Assembly: GCA_001606155.1 (NCBI GenBank)
Contig: LODT01000016.1
Location: 62,001-126,000 of the forward strand
Origin: Tieghemostelium lacteum
Taxonomy: Eukaryota > Evosea > Eumycetozoa > Dictyosteliales > Raperosteliaceae
Direction: 5' to 3'
Length of the DNA: 64,000 nucleotides
Notes under the pieces: model-generated
Seen by the model: the letters and a program-made list of their open reading frames with translations, nothing else
Told to the model about the DNA's origin: nothing
The model's database searches: none
In this document: positions 52,871-63,905 of the stretch, in pieces
Numbering within the stretch: the stretch's first letter is position 1
How the letters are laid out: each line of letters begins with the position of its first letter
Program-made: the position numbers and the translations under genes

Positions 52871-54331
52871 CTAATTATCTTGGAGGTAGTGAACTTTTAT
52901 TCTACAGGCAATACCAGGTAGAGCTGGATCAGTAATTGTAATTTCATCATCATCTAAAACTTCCAATTCTTGGAGAGTTTTGGTTAGATTTGGTTTAGTA
53001 GCAGCATTTAAAACTGTACCTTGCATATATAGATTTCTACCATTGGAACGAAGAGATGGCTTTTTGAATTGGAATCTTGGATCTTCCATCAATTTTTCCA
53101 TAAAGACCTCCAAAGTGGTTGATGGAGAGATATCAAAAGTGGAGACATTAGTACCACAAACTGCACAACCTTCTTTTTGTTCATATTCAAAAGTGTAGGT
53201 ATAGACACCATTAAGACCATTGTACATCATGTAATTGTTAAGGAACCCTGATGAATCTGTACAGAATTTAAAAGCTTCATTGCAACATGCAGCGGCAATG
53301 ATTGCATTGGTACTGGCAATAGCTGGAATAATGTTCTTAGATACACCTTGAGTCAATTTATAGGTTACACCAGTGATATTGTGATCTTCAGCTCTCTTTT
53401 TAGCAGTTTCAAATACCCAGTTCATGTGTAAAGGATTATCGTTATCAAATTGTTTTGGATCGAATGGTTTTGGTAATTTGGCATCTTCCAAACCAAACAT
53501 GAGAGCCCATTGAATACAATGTTCTGGAAGTCTTGGTGTGTTAGCAATTGTACAAACTGCATAGGTGGTAGGTGGTGGGAATGCATCAATAGAACATTCA
53601 AAACATGATGTAATCTTTGGTAAAATTACTCTTGCTTGACCTTTGAAACCTTCTGTACCACCATCAATCAATGGAATTACAGTTTCTGGGTCAATATTAC
53701 CATCATCACAAACAACCAAATTTACCAATTGACCATTAATCCATCTTCTAGCTTCAATGGAATCTAAACCTGCAATAACAACTTTAAATTGACGATAGTA
53801 ATCATCATCTTTATCTTGAATTCTGCATTTATATCTATAAATAAACAAACAGGATATTAATATCACATTATAAAAAAATATAAGAAAAAAAACAGAAATA
53901 TTATCTATTGGTTTGATTAACCTTATTGTAGATTATTAATAAAGATATAGAGACGATACATACGGTGTTACATTACAACCAGTAATTCTAGAGTTAATAA
54001 AAGCAGCAGCAACTTCAGCTTTTGATTTACCAACATCCTTTCTTCTGAAAAGGAATTGTCTGTTGAGATTAGATACATCAATAGTATCCATATCAATGAC
54101 ATCAATGTTTTTGAAACCTGATAATGCTAAATTCTTTAAGATTTCACAACCTAAACCACCAGCACCAATAACTAAAACTTTGAAATCATTCTGTAATCCA
54201 TTCATAATAGTTGGTGTGGTTTTAGTATCTGGTACAAAATCTGGTGATGCAAATGGACCATTTCTCTTTATCATCTTGCCAATATCTGTCCATCTGTTTG
54301 GTAAATCGTTTGTAGTATCCATTGTTTCCAT
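52871..54331 (-). CDS. uba3: NEDD8-activating enzyme E1 catalytic subunit UBA3
   Basis: Exons 53964-54331 and 52871-53834, 443 aa. It activates NEDD8 for cullin neddylation together with the NAE1 subunit. Nucleotide-binding [19 protein letters not shown] (about 55-72), [19 protein letters not shown], the junction [36 protein letters not shown], the catalytic Cys in [15 protein letters not shown], CxxC zinc pairs (FECS; CAVCG) and a C-terminal ubiquitin-fold-like E2-binding domain. Full length for UBA3. It diverges from the CutC gene over a 151-bp gap. Confidence 0.95.
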
Positions 54332-54482
54332 GATTACTGTTTTTTTAATTAACTCAAAAAAAAATATCAATAAAAAAAAAAAAAAAATGAAATCAAATCT
54401 TTTTCTTATAATTTTTTGAATATTGATTTTAGGGAAGTTCAAAGATACCTCTCTTCTGGAATTGTTTAGTTTATTATCTACA
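54332..54482. promoter_or_regulatory. Compact bidirectional promoter, UBA3 / CutC
   Basis: Only 151 bp separate two outward-facing start codons, so the two genes must share promoter DNA. It contains T- and A-runs of 8-15 bases typical of dictyostelid promoters and an AG-containing segment (TTGATTTTAGGG) that could be a 5' UTR splice acceptor for the CutC transcript. Confidence 0.5.
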
Positions 54483-55286
54483 ATGGAGAATAAGAAGTAT
54501 AAAATTGAAGTTTGTGTTGATAGTGTGGAATCATGTGTAGAGGCAATTAAAGGAGGTGCAGATAGATTGGAGTTATGTTCATCACTGTTCTTGGGTGGGT
54601 TGACACCTTGTTATGGAATGATGAAGATTGTCAGACAGGTGATACCAAAAGATTTTCCAGTATTTGTGATGATTAGACCTAGACAAGGTGACTTTTTATA
54701 CAGTGAATTTGAATTGTTAATAATGAAAGAGGATATCAAAGCAGCAAAAGAACTAGGATACCAAGGTGTGGTTTTAGGTGTACTAGATAGATTCGGGAAT
54801 ATTGATATACCAGTTCTAAGAGATTTAGTGCAATTGGCTACACCAATGTCTGTGACATTTCATAGAGCGTTTGATATGGTGAGTGATTGCGAGAAAGCTC
54901 TGAAGGATATCATTAGTGTCAGTGGCCCTTCTAGTCAAATACAAAGGATACTGACCTCAGGTCAGGAATCAACAGTCTTAGAGGGTCTATTCAATATCAA
55001 GAAATTAATGGTATTGGCAAAGGAATGTGGAAGCTCTGTTATTATGGTACCTGGTGGAGGTATAACTGAAAGAAATCTCTCTAGAATCACTCAAGAACTT
55101 GATGATTATTTATCAGAGTTTCATATTTCAGGTCGTGTCCCTATCGATTCACAAATGCAACACAGAAATACCAGAGTTTTTATGGGTGGTGAATTGAGGT
55201 CTTCAGAATACACTTTATCTATAGTGGACTCAAAGAGAATTTCTAATTTTACCAATCAAATATTATCATCATCTACTACTAAATAA
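54483..55286 (+). CDS. cutc: CutC family copper-homeostasis protein
   Basis: Single exon, 267 aa. TIM-barrel protein of the CutC family: [25 protein letters not shown] at the start (two parts), [46 protein letters not shown] and MVPGGGI are all conserved. CutC proteins bind Cu(I) and have been linked to copper tolerance, though their catalytic role is unsettled. No targeting signal; cytosolic. Confidence 0.93.
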   Translation: MENKKYKIEVCVDSVESCVEAIKGGADRLELCSSLFLGGLTPCYGMMKIVRQVIPKDFPVFVMIRPRQGDFLYSEFELLIMKEDIKAAKELGYQGVVLGVLDRFGNIDIPVLRDLVQLATPMSVTFHRAFDMVSDCEKALKDIISVSGPSSQIQRILTSGQESTVLEGLFNIKKLMVLAKECGSSVIMVPGGGITERNLSRITQELDDYLSEFHISGRVPIDSQMQHRNTRVFMGGELRSSEYTLSIVDSKRISNFTNQILSSSTTK

Positions 55287-55535
55287 TAACAATAATGGTT
55301 TGTATGATTGGTATAATGTTTGTTTTGTATAGATATATAAATAAGAATGAACATTTTTATGATTTTTAAAAATCAATAAATATGTTTGTTGATCCTCCCT
55401 AATTAGGTATCATGTAAACACAATAAGAGCGATATTGGGTTATACATTTACACTAGATCATATCCTCTTATATTGATTGTACCAAGTTGGGTGGAAGAGG
55501 AAGAGGGAGGATATAGAAGATGTCTCAAAGATTAT

Positions 55536-56303
55536 CTACTTCTTTGAAACATTACTTCCATTGCTATTGTTATTCTTTTGTCTGTTAAATCCGCTACCTT
55601 GAGATGGATCAGGTCCAAGTGGTTGTCGTATAGTATTCGTTGGAGAACTGGTGTTTTTAGATTTACCATTACTACCTGATTTATAGGTAGGTGGTGTAGT
55701 TGTAGTTGGACTACTTGTACCACTAGGTGATGTAGGTGTTGGTGATGATGGTTCAGGTAGAGGTGTTCCAAATATAGCAGCTCTAGATTTCTGATAATCC
55801 AATTCCTTCTCCTCTAGAGTTTTTGTTTGTTTTGTCTGTTTAATCTCTTTATTATCTGTGTTGGTTTGTTTACGTGCCATTATTTCTACACAAAATCATA
55901 TTAATATCACATATAGACTAATGTAGCAAATAGAATTGAAAAAACATACTTATTGTTGGTTGTGATTCAAAAAATGGATGTATATTCTGTAGGTTATATG
56001 AATTGTTTAGAGGTACATTATCTTGTATCTCTTTAGGTGAGGGTAGATAGGAATCAAATCCATTATGATCATCTGTATTGTATTGTGGGGAATCTGAGTT
56101 ACTACTATTATTTTTAAATGGGTTTGAATAGGTAGTAACTGGTGTTGTATTACTATTATTACTGTTATTGTTGGTAACAGGTTTGGGAGTTGGTTTCCTT
56201 TTTAGAACTGTAAATCCCTATAATTAATAATTGTTAATATATTATTGTAATGTAGTATCATATGTACACATACTAAAGGAGGAAACTCATTATTTTCAGC
56301 CAT
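55536..56303 (-). CDS. SUZ-domain protein (SZRD1-like)
   Basis: Exons 56274-56303, 55950-56217 and 55536-55885, 215 aa. Exon 1 codes only MAENNEFPPL. The conserved piece is KTLEEKELDYQKSRAAIFG, a SUZ domain, an RNA-binding motif first seen in SZY-20; nearby FPPL and GFTVLKRKP fit the SZRD1-like layout. The rest is Pro/Ser/Thr/Asn-rich and disordered, ending in a basic SUZ-C-like tail. A role in RNA binding or mRNA regulation is inferred from the family. The 3' flank is CU-rich in the transcript. Confidence 0.78.
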
Positions 56304-56458
56304 TCTAAAGAAAAGCAAAAAAAGGGTTGCAGATGTCGAGAGCGAGGATAAAAATAAAAATAAAACCCACTCCCATTTTTTATTTTATTTTTACAATTGA
56401 AACAACAGCTGGCTTTCACAAACTATTAATATAGACACTTATATAACATGTCTATAGA

Positions 56459-57574
56459 ATGTACAGTGAAAGAGTAATACATAAATTTAATCCAAAGGTT
56501 AAACAAAATAGTGTGACCAATTTAAAAGACAGCGCAAATAAGTCACCTGACCCTTATTATATATTAAGAGGTCACAATTCCTATATTAACTCGGTGGTTT
56601 TTGATAGATGGAATCCAAATATACTCTACTCAGGCTCTGGTGATGGAGAACTGAGGATTTGGGATATACAAGAAAAGAAATGTCTAGAGTCATATCCAAT
56701 GGCACATAGAGACAGTAGAGGTATTCTATCAATGCAATCGATAAAGTTATCGAACGGTCAATCTCACTTAGTTACACAGGGTAGAGATGGCACTATAAAG
56801 CTATGGAGATGTACAGAGTCACAATTGACACTTGTAGAGACTTTAGAAACATCTTCTATTTCATTAGCAAAATGTTCAACTTTTGTTGCATCTCTAGGAG
56901 GCACAAATCAAGAGGGAACACCTGATATCAACAGTTCTGCAAATTTATTGGCAATGGCATCTGATGAGTTACCATCTAATGTAGATTTGTGGGATCTAAA
57001 TACTAAAGAAGTAGTAGTAAAATGTAAACCTACTAATCCATCTCTACTAGGAGTTTGTATGAGTTTGAAATTGTTTTCCAATCCTGATTCAGGACACTTA
57101 AACCTACTATCTGGATATGAAAATGGGTCTATTGTATTATGGGATATCAGACAACCTGACAAACTTCTATACACAAATAAAATTCATGAAGAACCTGTAT
57201 TGGCAATGGATATCTCCGGTAATAAAGTTGTATCAGGTGGTGGTGATACTCTACTCTGCCAATTCTCTATAACTAAATCAGAAGATCAAACCAGTAATGA
57301 TGATTCATTTGAAATACTCAACAAATACCAATTACCAAATCAAGGAATCTCTGAAATCAAAATTAGACCAGATAAAAAAATCATTGCAACTGCTGGTTGG
57401 GATCATCGTGTTAGAATATTTAATTTCAAAAAGCATACACCATTGGCTATTTTGAAATATCATGAAGAGTCTGTATATACCATTGATTTTAACACTAATA
57501 ATATACTAGCTAGTGCTTCAAAAGATATGAGAATAGCACTGTGGTCCATCTACAATGACAATAATACAAAATAA
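56459..57574 (+). CDS. gnb1l: WD40 protein GNB1L/Asa1-like
   Basis: Single exon, 371 aa, a seven-bladed WD40 propeller (ILRGHNSYINSVVFD, SGSGDGELRIWDI, VTQGRDGTIKLW, SGYENGSIVLWDI, SASKDMRIALWSI). The C-terminal block IRPDKKIIATAGWDHRVRIF followed by TPLAIL matches the GNB1L signature closely. GNB1L and yeast Asa1 work with the TTT-Tel2 cochaperone to mature PI3K-like kinases such as TOR and ATM. A short upstream ATG (56449) opens a nine-codon frame overlapping the start, which could dampen translation. Confidence 0.88.
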   Translation: MYSERVIHKFNPKVKQNSVTNLKDSANKSPDPYYILRGHNSYINSVVFDRWNPNILYSGSGDGELRIWDIQEKKCLESYPMAHRDSRGILSMQSIKLSNGQSHLVTQGRDGTIKLWRCTESQLTLVETLETSSISLAKCSTFVASLGGTNQEGTPDINSSANLLAMASDELPSNVDLWDLNTKEVVVKCKPTNPSLLGVCMSLKLFSNPDSGHLNLLSGYENGSIVLWDIRQPDKLLYTNKIHEEPVLAMDISGNKVVSGGGDTLLCQFSITKSEDQTSNDDSFEILNKYQLPNQGISEIKIRPDKKIIATAGWDHRVRIFNFKKHTPLAILKYHEESVYTIDFNTNNILASASKDMRIALWSIYNDNNTK

Positions 57575-57677
57575 ATAATAAATTCTCCTTTGTACATACA
57601 CATAAAAATATATAAAATAATCATTGTTCCAAAAGAGGAAAAATTCATTTTTTTGATCTGCTAATGAATTTATTTAA

Positions 57678-58126
57678 AATAATCATTTTTCCAAAATAAA
57701 TGAATTACCCAAATACCAATTTGATCTAATAACTAATAAAATTAATCAAGGAGGAAGTGGTCTTCAAGGCACTTCAAATGATTTAATTAGACAAAATATT
57801 GACCATTTCACTGAAAGCATATTAATAGAATTACAATATCAAGTCCCATCTCTTACTCACGAAATATTTCTTCTAAAAGAAGAAATATATGGTTTCAAGG
57901 AGAAAATAGACAAACTTCGGGGGAATTATTTTCAGAACCAAGGGATTTTTCAACATTCAACTTTTTTAGAATATATTTATACCTAATATTTGGTATTTTT
58001 ATCGGACAAATTGGCAACATAATATATTTTCTAATACCCCAATCAATGATCATTATTATAATAATTTATTCATCTATAGTTTCCTTCTACATTAGTTTGA
58101 ATTTATTTTTGGTACATCTATTATAA
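57678..58126 (+). pseudogene. Decayed or intron-split gene remnant, membrane protein-like
   Basis: A frame open from 57678 to 57986 has no ATG near its start but reads like protein (KINELPKYQFDLITNK, SLTHEIFLLKEEIYGFKEKI). A second frame takes over from about 57915 to 58126 with two hydrophobic helices (FNFFRIYLYLIFGIFIGQIG, then IIIIIIYSSIVSFYI). Either one frame change lies near the GGGGG run at 57919-57923, or a very short intron ending TTTTCAG joins the frames. Lack of a start codon and the frame switch favour a host pseudogene. Family not recognised. Confidence 0.4.
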
Positions 58127-58231
58127 TAGATTGTTGAATTTTAATCAACCTTATCCAAAATCAGATTTTTATATTTCAAATATTAGAATTTAATAAGGAT
58201 ATAACAAGGAGGGATACAATGGTAGAGCAAT

Positions 58232-58384
58232 ATGAATTCTCAAAGTGATCTTTTATCTAAATTAATAGCTATTAAATAAGGAAATTAAAAACCAAATCCA
58301 TTGATATTGGGAACATATATAATATTTGCAATTGTACACAATATTACTCTAGTATTTGATTTTGTAAAATCGTATTATAGTTGA
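58232..58384 (+). pseudogene. Second short coding remnant
   Basis: ATG 58232 opens MNSQSDLLSKLIAIK, then two in-frame stops, then the same frame continues KPNPLILGTYIIFAIVHNITLVFDFV to 58384. This looks like the end of a small membrane protein gene after decay, but at 51 codons chance is possible. No relation to its neighbours seen. Confidence 0.25.
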
Positions 58385-58751
58385 ATGATCTAACAAATGA
58401 ATTTTCAATTCCAATGTATTACAAAATTTCTTGATATAAAGTTATCAGATTATTTAGATTTCTCATTATACATATTCAATCTAAATATTCTAATTAAGAA
58501 TATATATATATAAATATTTTTGTTGTTATTAGATGTTTATTTGAATGGGGGTAGGAGATTATTTTTTATATATTTACAAATTTCATCTTCAGATAATTTA
58601 CTTTAGTATTAATGCAGTATCTTTAGATATTGGATAGACATTAATAACTTTCTATGAATTTACTAACTATTTAATTCAACATTAAAATTTAAAATTTCAA
58701 ATATAAAAAATCATATTTAAAAAAATATATTTTAGATAAACTTTTATAAAA

Positions 58752-58958
58752 ATGAAATCCAATATAATAGTCGTATTAGTTTTTATTGCTTTGATGGGTT
58801 TCATAATGGCACAAAATGAAGAAAAATGTAATGAAGACTACGCTAAAATGGCAATATATATCGAAGATCGCTATAGAGAAACCCATGATTTTAATGCCTA
58901 CGAGAGAGCCTTAATGACTATAAATACTGTCTTACAAGATTGTTTAGGTACTAATTAA
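58752..58958 (+). CDS. Small secreted peptide precursor, unknown
   Basis: 68 aa. A clear signal peptide (MKSNIIVVLVFIALMGFIMA, cleavage after MAQ or IMA) leads to a mature peptide of about 47 residues with two cysteines, EKCNEDYAKMAIYIEDRYR and TINTVLQDCLGTN, and an otherwise amphipathic helical look. One disulfide between the Cys near each end would make a helical hairpin. Function unknown. Confidence 0.6.
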   Translation: MKSNIIVVLVFIALMGFIMAQNEEKCNEDYAKMAIYIEDRYRETHDFNAYERALMTINTVLQDCLGTN

Positions 58959-59490
58959 AAAGGTTTTACAAAATAAATTGGAATAAAATTGAAAACAATA
59001 ATTTTATAAAATGAAAAATACTATGACCAATCACAAACATATAATAATAAATTTAACTGTACTCAAAATTAGAATAGAAAACCAAAAATAGATAAATAAA
59101 TATGAATTTTTGAATTTAAATTCTATAAACCCCAAAAAAAATCCTTCTTTATTTGTAACATTTTTTCATTCAGGCTATTGTGAGAAACAGAATTTTTGAA
59201 AAACCTTGAAGTAATCTATCTGTAGGGATTTGGAAGCTATCCTTGTTCATTTGTGACTTTAGTTAAATTATTTTTTAAAAGGTTATATTAGTTTCTTATA
59301 ATATAATAAATTAAATAAATTCTCATTTTGGAATAGTATTTCCATTTTATAATTCATTTTAATTCATTGTTATAATTTTTTTATTAAATATACAAAATAT
59401 AGTCATTATTTATTCTAATAATATTTTATTATGATTTTTTTTAAAAGTACTTTTATTTTAAAGAATTGTTAAGTTAATTATTGAGAGAAT
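58959..59490. other. Intergenic, nothing recognised
   Basis: About 530 bp of very AT-rich sequence between convergent stop codons of the small secreted-peptide gene and the threonine-dehydratase gene. No coding frame or RNA gene accepted. Confidence 0.45.
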
Positions 59491-62400
59491 TTATAATAGA
59501 GTTGAGGTATTTGCTTGTTTACCGTATTGTTCAATGAATTGTTTTTGTCTTTCTGTAAAGGTTTCTTTTAGTTCTTTGGTCTTTTTTACAATGGATTTGT
59601 CATAAACTTGATAGACAATTTCATTGTCTTTTATATAGTTTCTACCTACTATAGTTGGGAAAAGACCTTCTTCTACTAATAATGATAAAAAGAAGTTTTG
59701 ATGGTGGAAAGAGTTACTGTAGAAACTGAGAGATATGGTTACTTCATTCCAATTGATATCACCACCACCACGAATATGTCTAATTTCAGAGACTTTTAAT
59801 TCAGCTCTGCTTGCAAGTGAAATAATTTTAGCAAGGTTTCCTGGGTAGTCCCATGTTGTAAGATGAATGGTAAAGGAACGTCCAAGAGAACGTAGACCAT
59901 ATTCATATACTTGTCTAAGTGTAGACATATCAATATTACCACCACAAATAATGACTACAACTTTTTCATCTTTTCTAACTTTGATCTTGTGATGTAGAAG
60001 TGCTGCTAGACCAAGGCATCCAGCACCTTCAGAGACAGTACGACTATTGTAGAGTAAATGAACAATAGTAGAAGCAATCTCATTTTCACTTACAGTAACA
60101 TATTCATCAACAAGGTCACTGAGAACCTGTGTATGAACACCACCAGGCATCTTTACATTGGTACCATCAGCCAGTGAAAGTACAGCAGGTTCAATATATC
60201 TAAGTTGATGTGTTTGTTTGAAATCTGCAAGTGTGGAGACATTGGCAGATTGGACACCTATAATACGGATATTTGGATTGATTCTCTTGAGGAACAAAGC
60301 AATACCAGCAATCATTCCACCTCCACCTACATTTACTAGTACTGTATCTACATCTGGTATCTTGTCGTAGATATCGCACCCCATAGTTCCTTGACCTTCA
60401 ATGACATCTACATCGTTATATGGTCTGACCAATGTCCAATCACGTTCAGCACAAATCTGTTCAGCTCTCTTTACAGCATCTTCCAAAGAGTTACCATGTT
60501 TAATAACCTCAGCACCATATTGTTTAGTTGCTGTAAGTTTGGTATCTGGAGCGTACTCAGGACAAACTATAGTACATGGTAGACCAACTTTTGCAGAAAT
60601 CAATGCAACACCTTGAGCATGGTTACCAGCAGATGCAGCAACCAAACCCTGTGGTCTAATCTCAGATTGTTCAATAGACTTCAACACCATATTTGATGAG
60701 CCTCTAATCTTAAAAGACCCAGTTTTTTGAATATTTTCCAACATTAATGAGACTTTACAATCACACAATTTGGAATAGGTTGTAGAGTGGTATATTGGGG
60801 TTGGTGACATGATATGTTTAATTCTCTTTTGAGCAGCTCTAATAGATTCCACAGTTATATCTGTAATCTTTCTGGCTTTGTGTACGTAATGTGGAGTTGA
60901 TGGATTTTTAACAGGAGATGCAGTGGTAGTACTAATAGGTTGGAACTGAAGGTTGTTACTACTGTTTGTCAATGCGCCTACTTTGAGATAAGGTGGAGAG
61001 AGAACAGTACTCTTTAACAAATCATCCTTATTATTTACCAAAGATTTGGTTAGATTGAATTTGAATCCTAAACCTTTGATAATCTCACACACATGAGTTT
61101 GCTGCTCAAAGTTTCTGGAATGGCATTGAATGGTGACTCTGACATGATAGACTTTCAAAGTCTCACAAGAACGGTCCATCAAGACCTCTACAACCGATAC
61201 CTTATTATCACCAATAACCGATAGAACCTTACTGAGAGCAGTAGTGTTATCAGGAAGATCCAACTCGATTTCAAAACTCTGACCAGTAAGATCCAATCCA
61301 TACTGAAGAATAGTCTGAAAATCAATGACATCTACAAAACCACCACTAATCATGACAACAACCTTCTCATCTGGTTTCATTAGAATCTTTCCAGAGAGAA
61401 GACCACCCAGTGCAATAGCACCTTTGCCATTAGTCAGGGTATGTGTGTATTCCATACACTTTATAAAAGCCAAAGCCGACTGATCTTCAGTGACAGTTAC
61501 CAGTGTGTCTACAACCTCATGTTTCAAGAGGTTCTCCAAAGAGAACTGTTTTGAGAAATATGAGAATCTTCTATCACACTGACCAATACAAAAGGTATGT
61601 TGATTGATAAACTCGTGAACAAACTCAGTCTGACTTAGAGATGACTTTGGAGGCATGACAGCAATGTTTCTAGACTTGTCACCACCAATATTCCAAAGTA
61701 CATTCTCAAGATCGTCCTTATTGAATTTACCTTGGTTTCTTGAATCAAAACTATCAAATACATTAGTCAAATCCGATTGATCGTGAATAAGTGCCAACCA
61801 ACCAAGTTCCAAACGATCAGGGAACAGAGATTGTCTTGAAAATTCGTTACCTTCAGTATCCTTACCTACAAGATCCTCAGTCATCTGTACTACAATAACT
61901 CTAATTTTAGGTTGAACTAGTTTATAGTACATGGAAATACCACTTACATAGGTCCAACCTACCTGGTAGATTCTCAGTGGAATAATAACAGTTTCCCTAT
62001 CCTTACTATACACATACATCTCATGAGCCAATGTAGCAGCACCCAACACAGCAAACTGTTGAATAAATCTTAAATCCAAAAATACCATAGACATATCATT
62101 AGCATGTTGATTAGCTCTTCCAACACATGACTCAATATCACCCTTATGAAAAATCAATTTTGCACCTCTTGCATGACACATGTACAACTAAAATAAAATA
62201 ATAATAATAATTAGTATAAATCACAAAAAAATCTCAATTTTTGAAATTATTGACACTTGCTCTTGTGATTTGAGATAATGATAATTCACCTGGTGATACA
62301 TAAATTATACATTTGAATTTCAAATGAAGTGCAGTTAGAATTGCACCAGTTACATTTGACTGTAAATCTGATTCCTTTGGATTGTAGACCATTACAAAAC

Positions 62401-62899
62401 CACCAATCTCTGCAAATTTCTTATTATGAAGTCTCTGAACTTGATTAAAATAGTTACCCAATAAAATAGACATACAATTTCTTACAAAGATATCACCAAA
62501 CAATTGAAGATTCTCTAATTTCAATTGTAGGTCACATTTGAATAGCTGAGATAACAGTTCATATTCATATTGTGGTGTTGTCTTTAGATATTGTTTAGTG
62601 TACTGTGAGAGTCTTTCAACTGTTGCTAAAAAATCAATATCATCACCCTGTTTCTGTCTGATTATACCGTCCCCTATCTCTTTAAATCCTTCAATATGTT
62701 TTAATGGATTATTTGAACCACTGTTGTTGCTATTGTTATCATTATTATTGTTGTTATTACTACTGTGACTTTTGTCACCGTTGGTATTGTGAGGTTTTTC
62801 TAATTTAATTTTTTTTGTATCTACTTCATCAATATCAGTATTAGTAGTCGTAGTAGTGTCTTTACTTGAATTTCTAGAATGTTTCTGTAGTTCAGACAT
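59491..62899 (-). CDS. Double threonine dehydratase fusion (pseudo-enzyme plus enzyme)
   Basis: Exon 2 is 59491-62187; exon 1 is 62255-62899 (donor GTCAAT) or 62300-62899 (donor GTATCA), both phase 0; about 1100 aa. After an Asn/Ser-rich leader come two tandem copies of PLP-fold plus ACT-like domain. The C-terminal copy is a complete type II threonine dehydratase: LENIQKTGSFKIRG with PLP Lys near residue 708, SAGNHAQG, VNVGGGGMIAGI, SEGAGCLGLAAL, then an ACT domain. The N-terminal copy keeps the fold outline (LENLQLFGDIFVRN, ARGAKLI, GKGAIALGGLLSG) but has no PLP Lys or glycine loop and carries an EF-hand-like insert. The enzyme deaminates threonine/serine to 2-oxobutyrate/pyruvate. Confidence 0.87.
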
Positions 62900-63267
62900 A
62901 GATTATAATGCAATAAAAAGAAATATTAGAGTGTGAACTTTTAATATATTCACTGAATAGAAATGAATAAAAACCTTTCCAGATATCATATTATAAATTT
63001 TATAATAATATTAAATTAAAAAAAAAATAATCTTGTATAATTAATCTGCTCCCAAACAATTTTGAAAAAAATTAACAAAAAGTGTGAAATTTCATATGGA
63101 ATTACAAAGATGGAATCAATTTTTTTTTAAATTCCATTTTTATAATTATTCTAAGATCCTCAATTTAAAAAGACACTTGCGAAAATATAAAGTAATGGTA
63201 GTAATTTAAATATTTATTAATACTTAAATGAAGATTATTAATTGAAAATTTTTAAAAAATGAAACGT
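62900..63267. other. Intergenic, nothing recognised
   Basis: About 370 bp of AT-rich DNA upstream of the threonine-dehydratase start and downstream of the Gln-rich gene's stop. No coding or RNA feature seen. Confidence 0.45.
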
Positions 63268-63905
63268 TTACAATTTGTTTTGATTTTGATTTTGGTTTTG
63301 TTGTTGCATTTGTTGTTGATTTTGTTGTTGGTTTTGGTTTTGATTTTGATTTTGATTTTGATTTTGATTTTGTTGTTGGTTTTGGTTTTGGTTTTGGTTT
63401 AGTTGATGTTGTTGTTGTTCACGTTGTTGTTGCTCACGTTGTTGAGTTTGTTGCATTTGTTGTTGTTCACGTTGTTGTTGTTCACGTTGTTGGTTTTGTT
63501 GTTCAAATTGTTGACGTTGTTGGTCCATTTGTTTGTGTTGTTGATCCAATTGTTGATGTTGGAATTGTTCGTATTGGTGGTACTGTTGTTGTTGTTGTGG
63601 GTTTAATTGTTGGTATTGTTGGAATTGTTGGAATTGTTGGAATTGTTGTTGGTATTGTAGTTGTTGTTGTGGGTTCATTTGTTGGTATTGTTGTAATTGT
63701 TGTTGGAGTTGTTGGTACTGTTGTTGTTGTTGTGGATTCAATTGTTGGTACTGTTGTTGTTGTTGGTATTGTTGTAACTGTTGTTGTAATTGTTGGTATT
63801 GTTGAAGTTGTTGTTGGTTAAGTTGTTGATGTGGGAATTGTTGGAATTGTTGGAACTGTTGGAGTTGTTGTGGATTGAATTGTTGATGTGGGAACTGTTG
63901 TGGTT
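63268..63905 (-). repeat. CAA-rich low-complexity coding repeat
   Basis: Long imperfect trinucleotide tract (CAACAA with interspersed TAC, TTC, CGT and AAT codons on the minus strand) encoding the Gln-rich tail. It divides into a Q-Y/F-L part (63560-63905), a Q-R-E part (63400-63560) and a Q-N part (63268-63400). Mixed codons indicate a composite rather than a freshly slipped repeat. Confidence 0.85.

Larger units (their letters stand above)
57575..58751. other. Intergenic region holding decayed coding sequence
   Basis: About 1.2 kb after GNB1L. It begins with an imperfect direct repeat (AAAATAATCATTGTTCCAAAA at 57616 and AAAATAATCATTTTTCCAAAA at 57676), then two stretches with coding character listed separately (57678-58126, 58232-58384), and ends in plain AT-rich promoter DNA before the small secreted-peptide gene. 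Confidence 0.5.

Noticed and set aside
56449-56478. Nine-codon upstream ORF at GNB1L as a peptide gene
   Set aside because: Too short and overlaps the main start; mentioned only as possible translational dampener.
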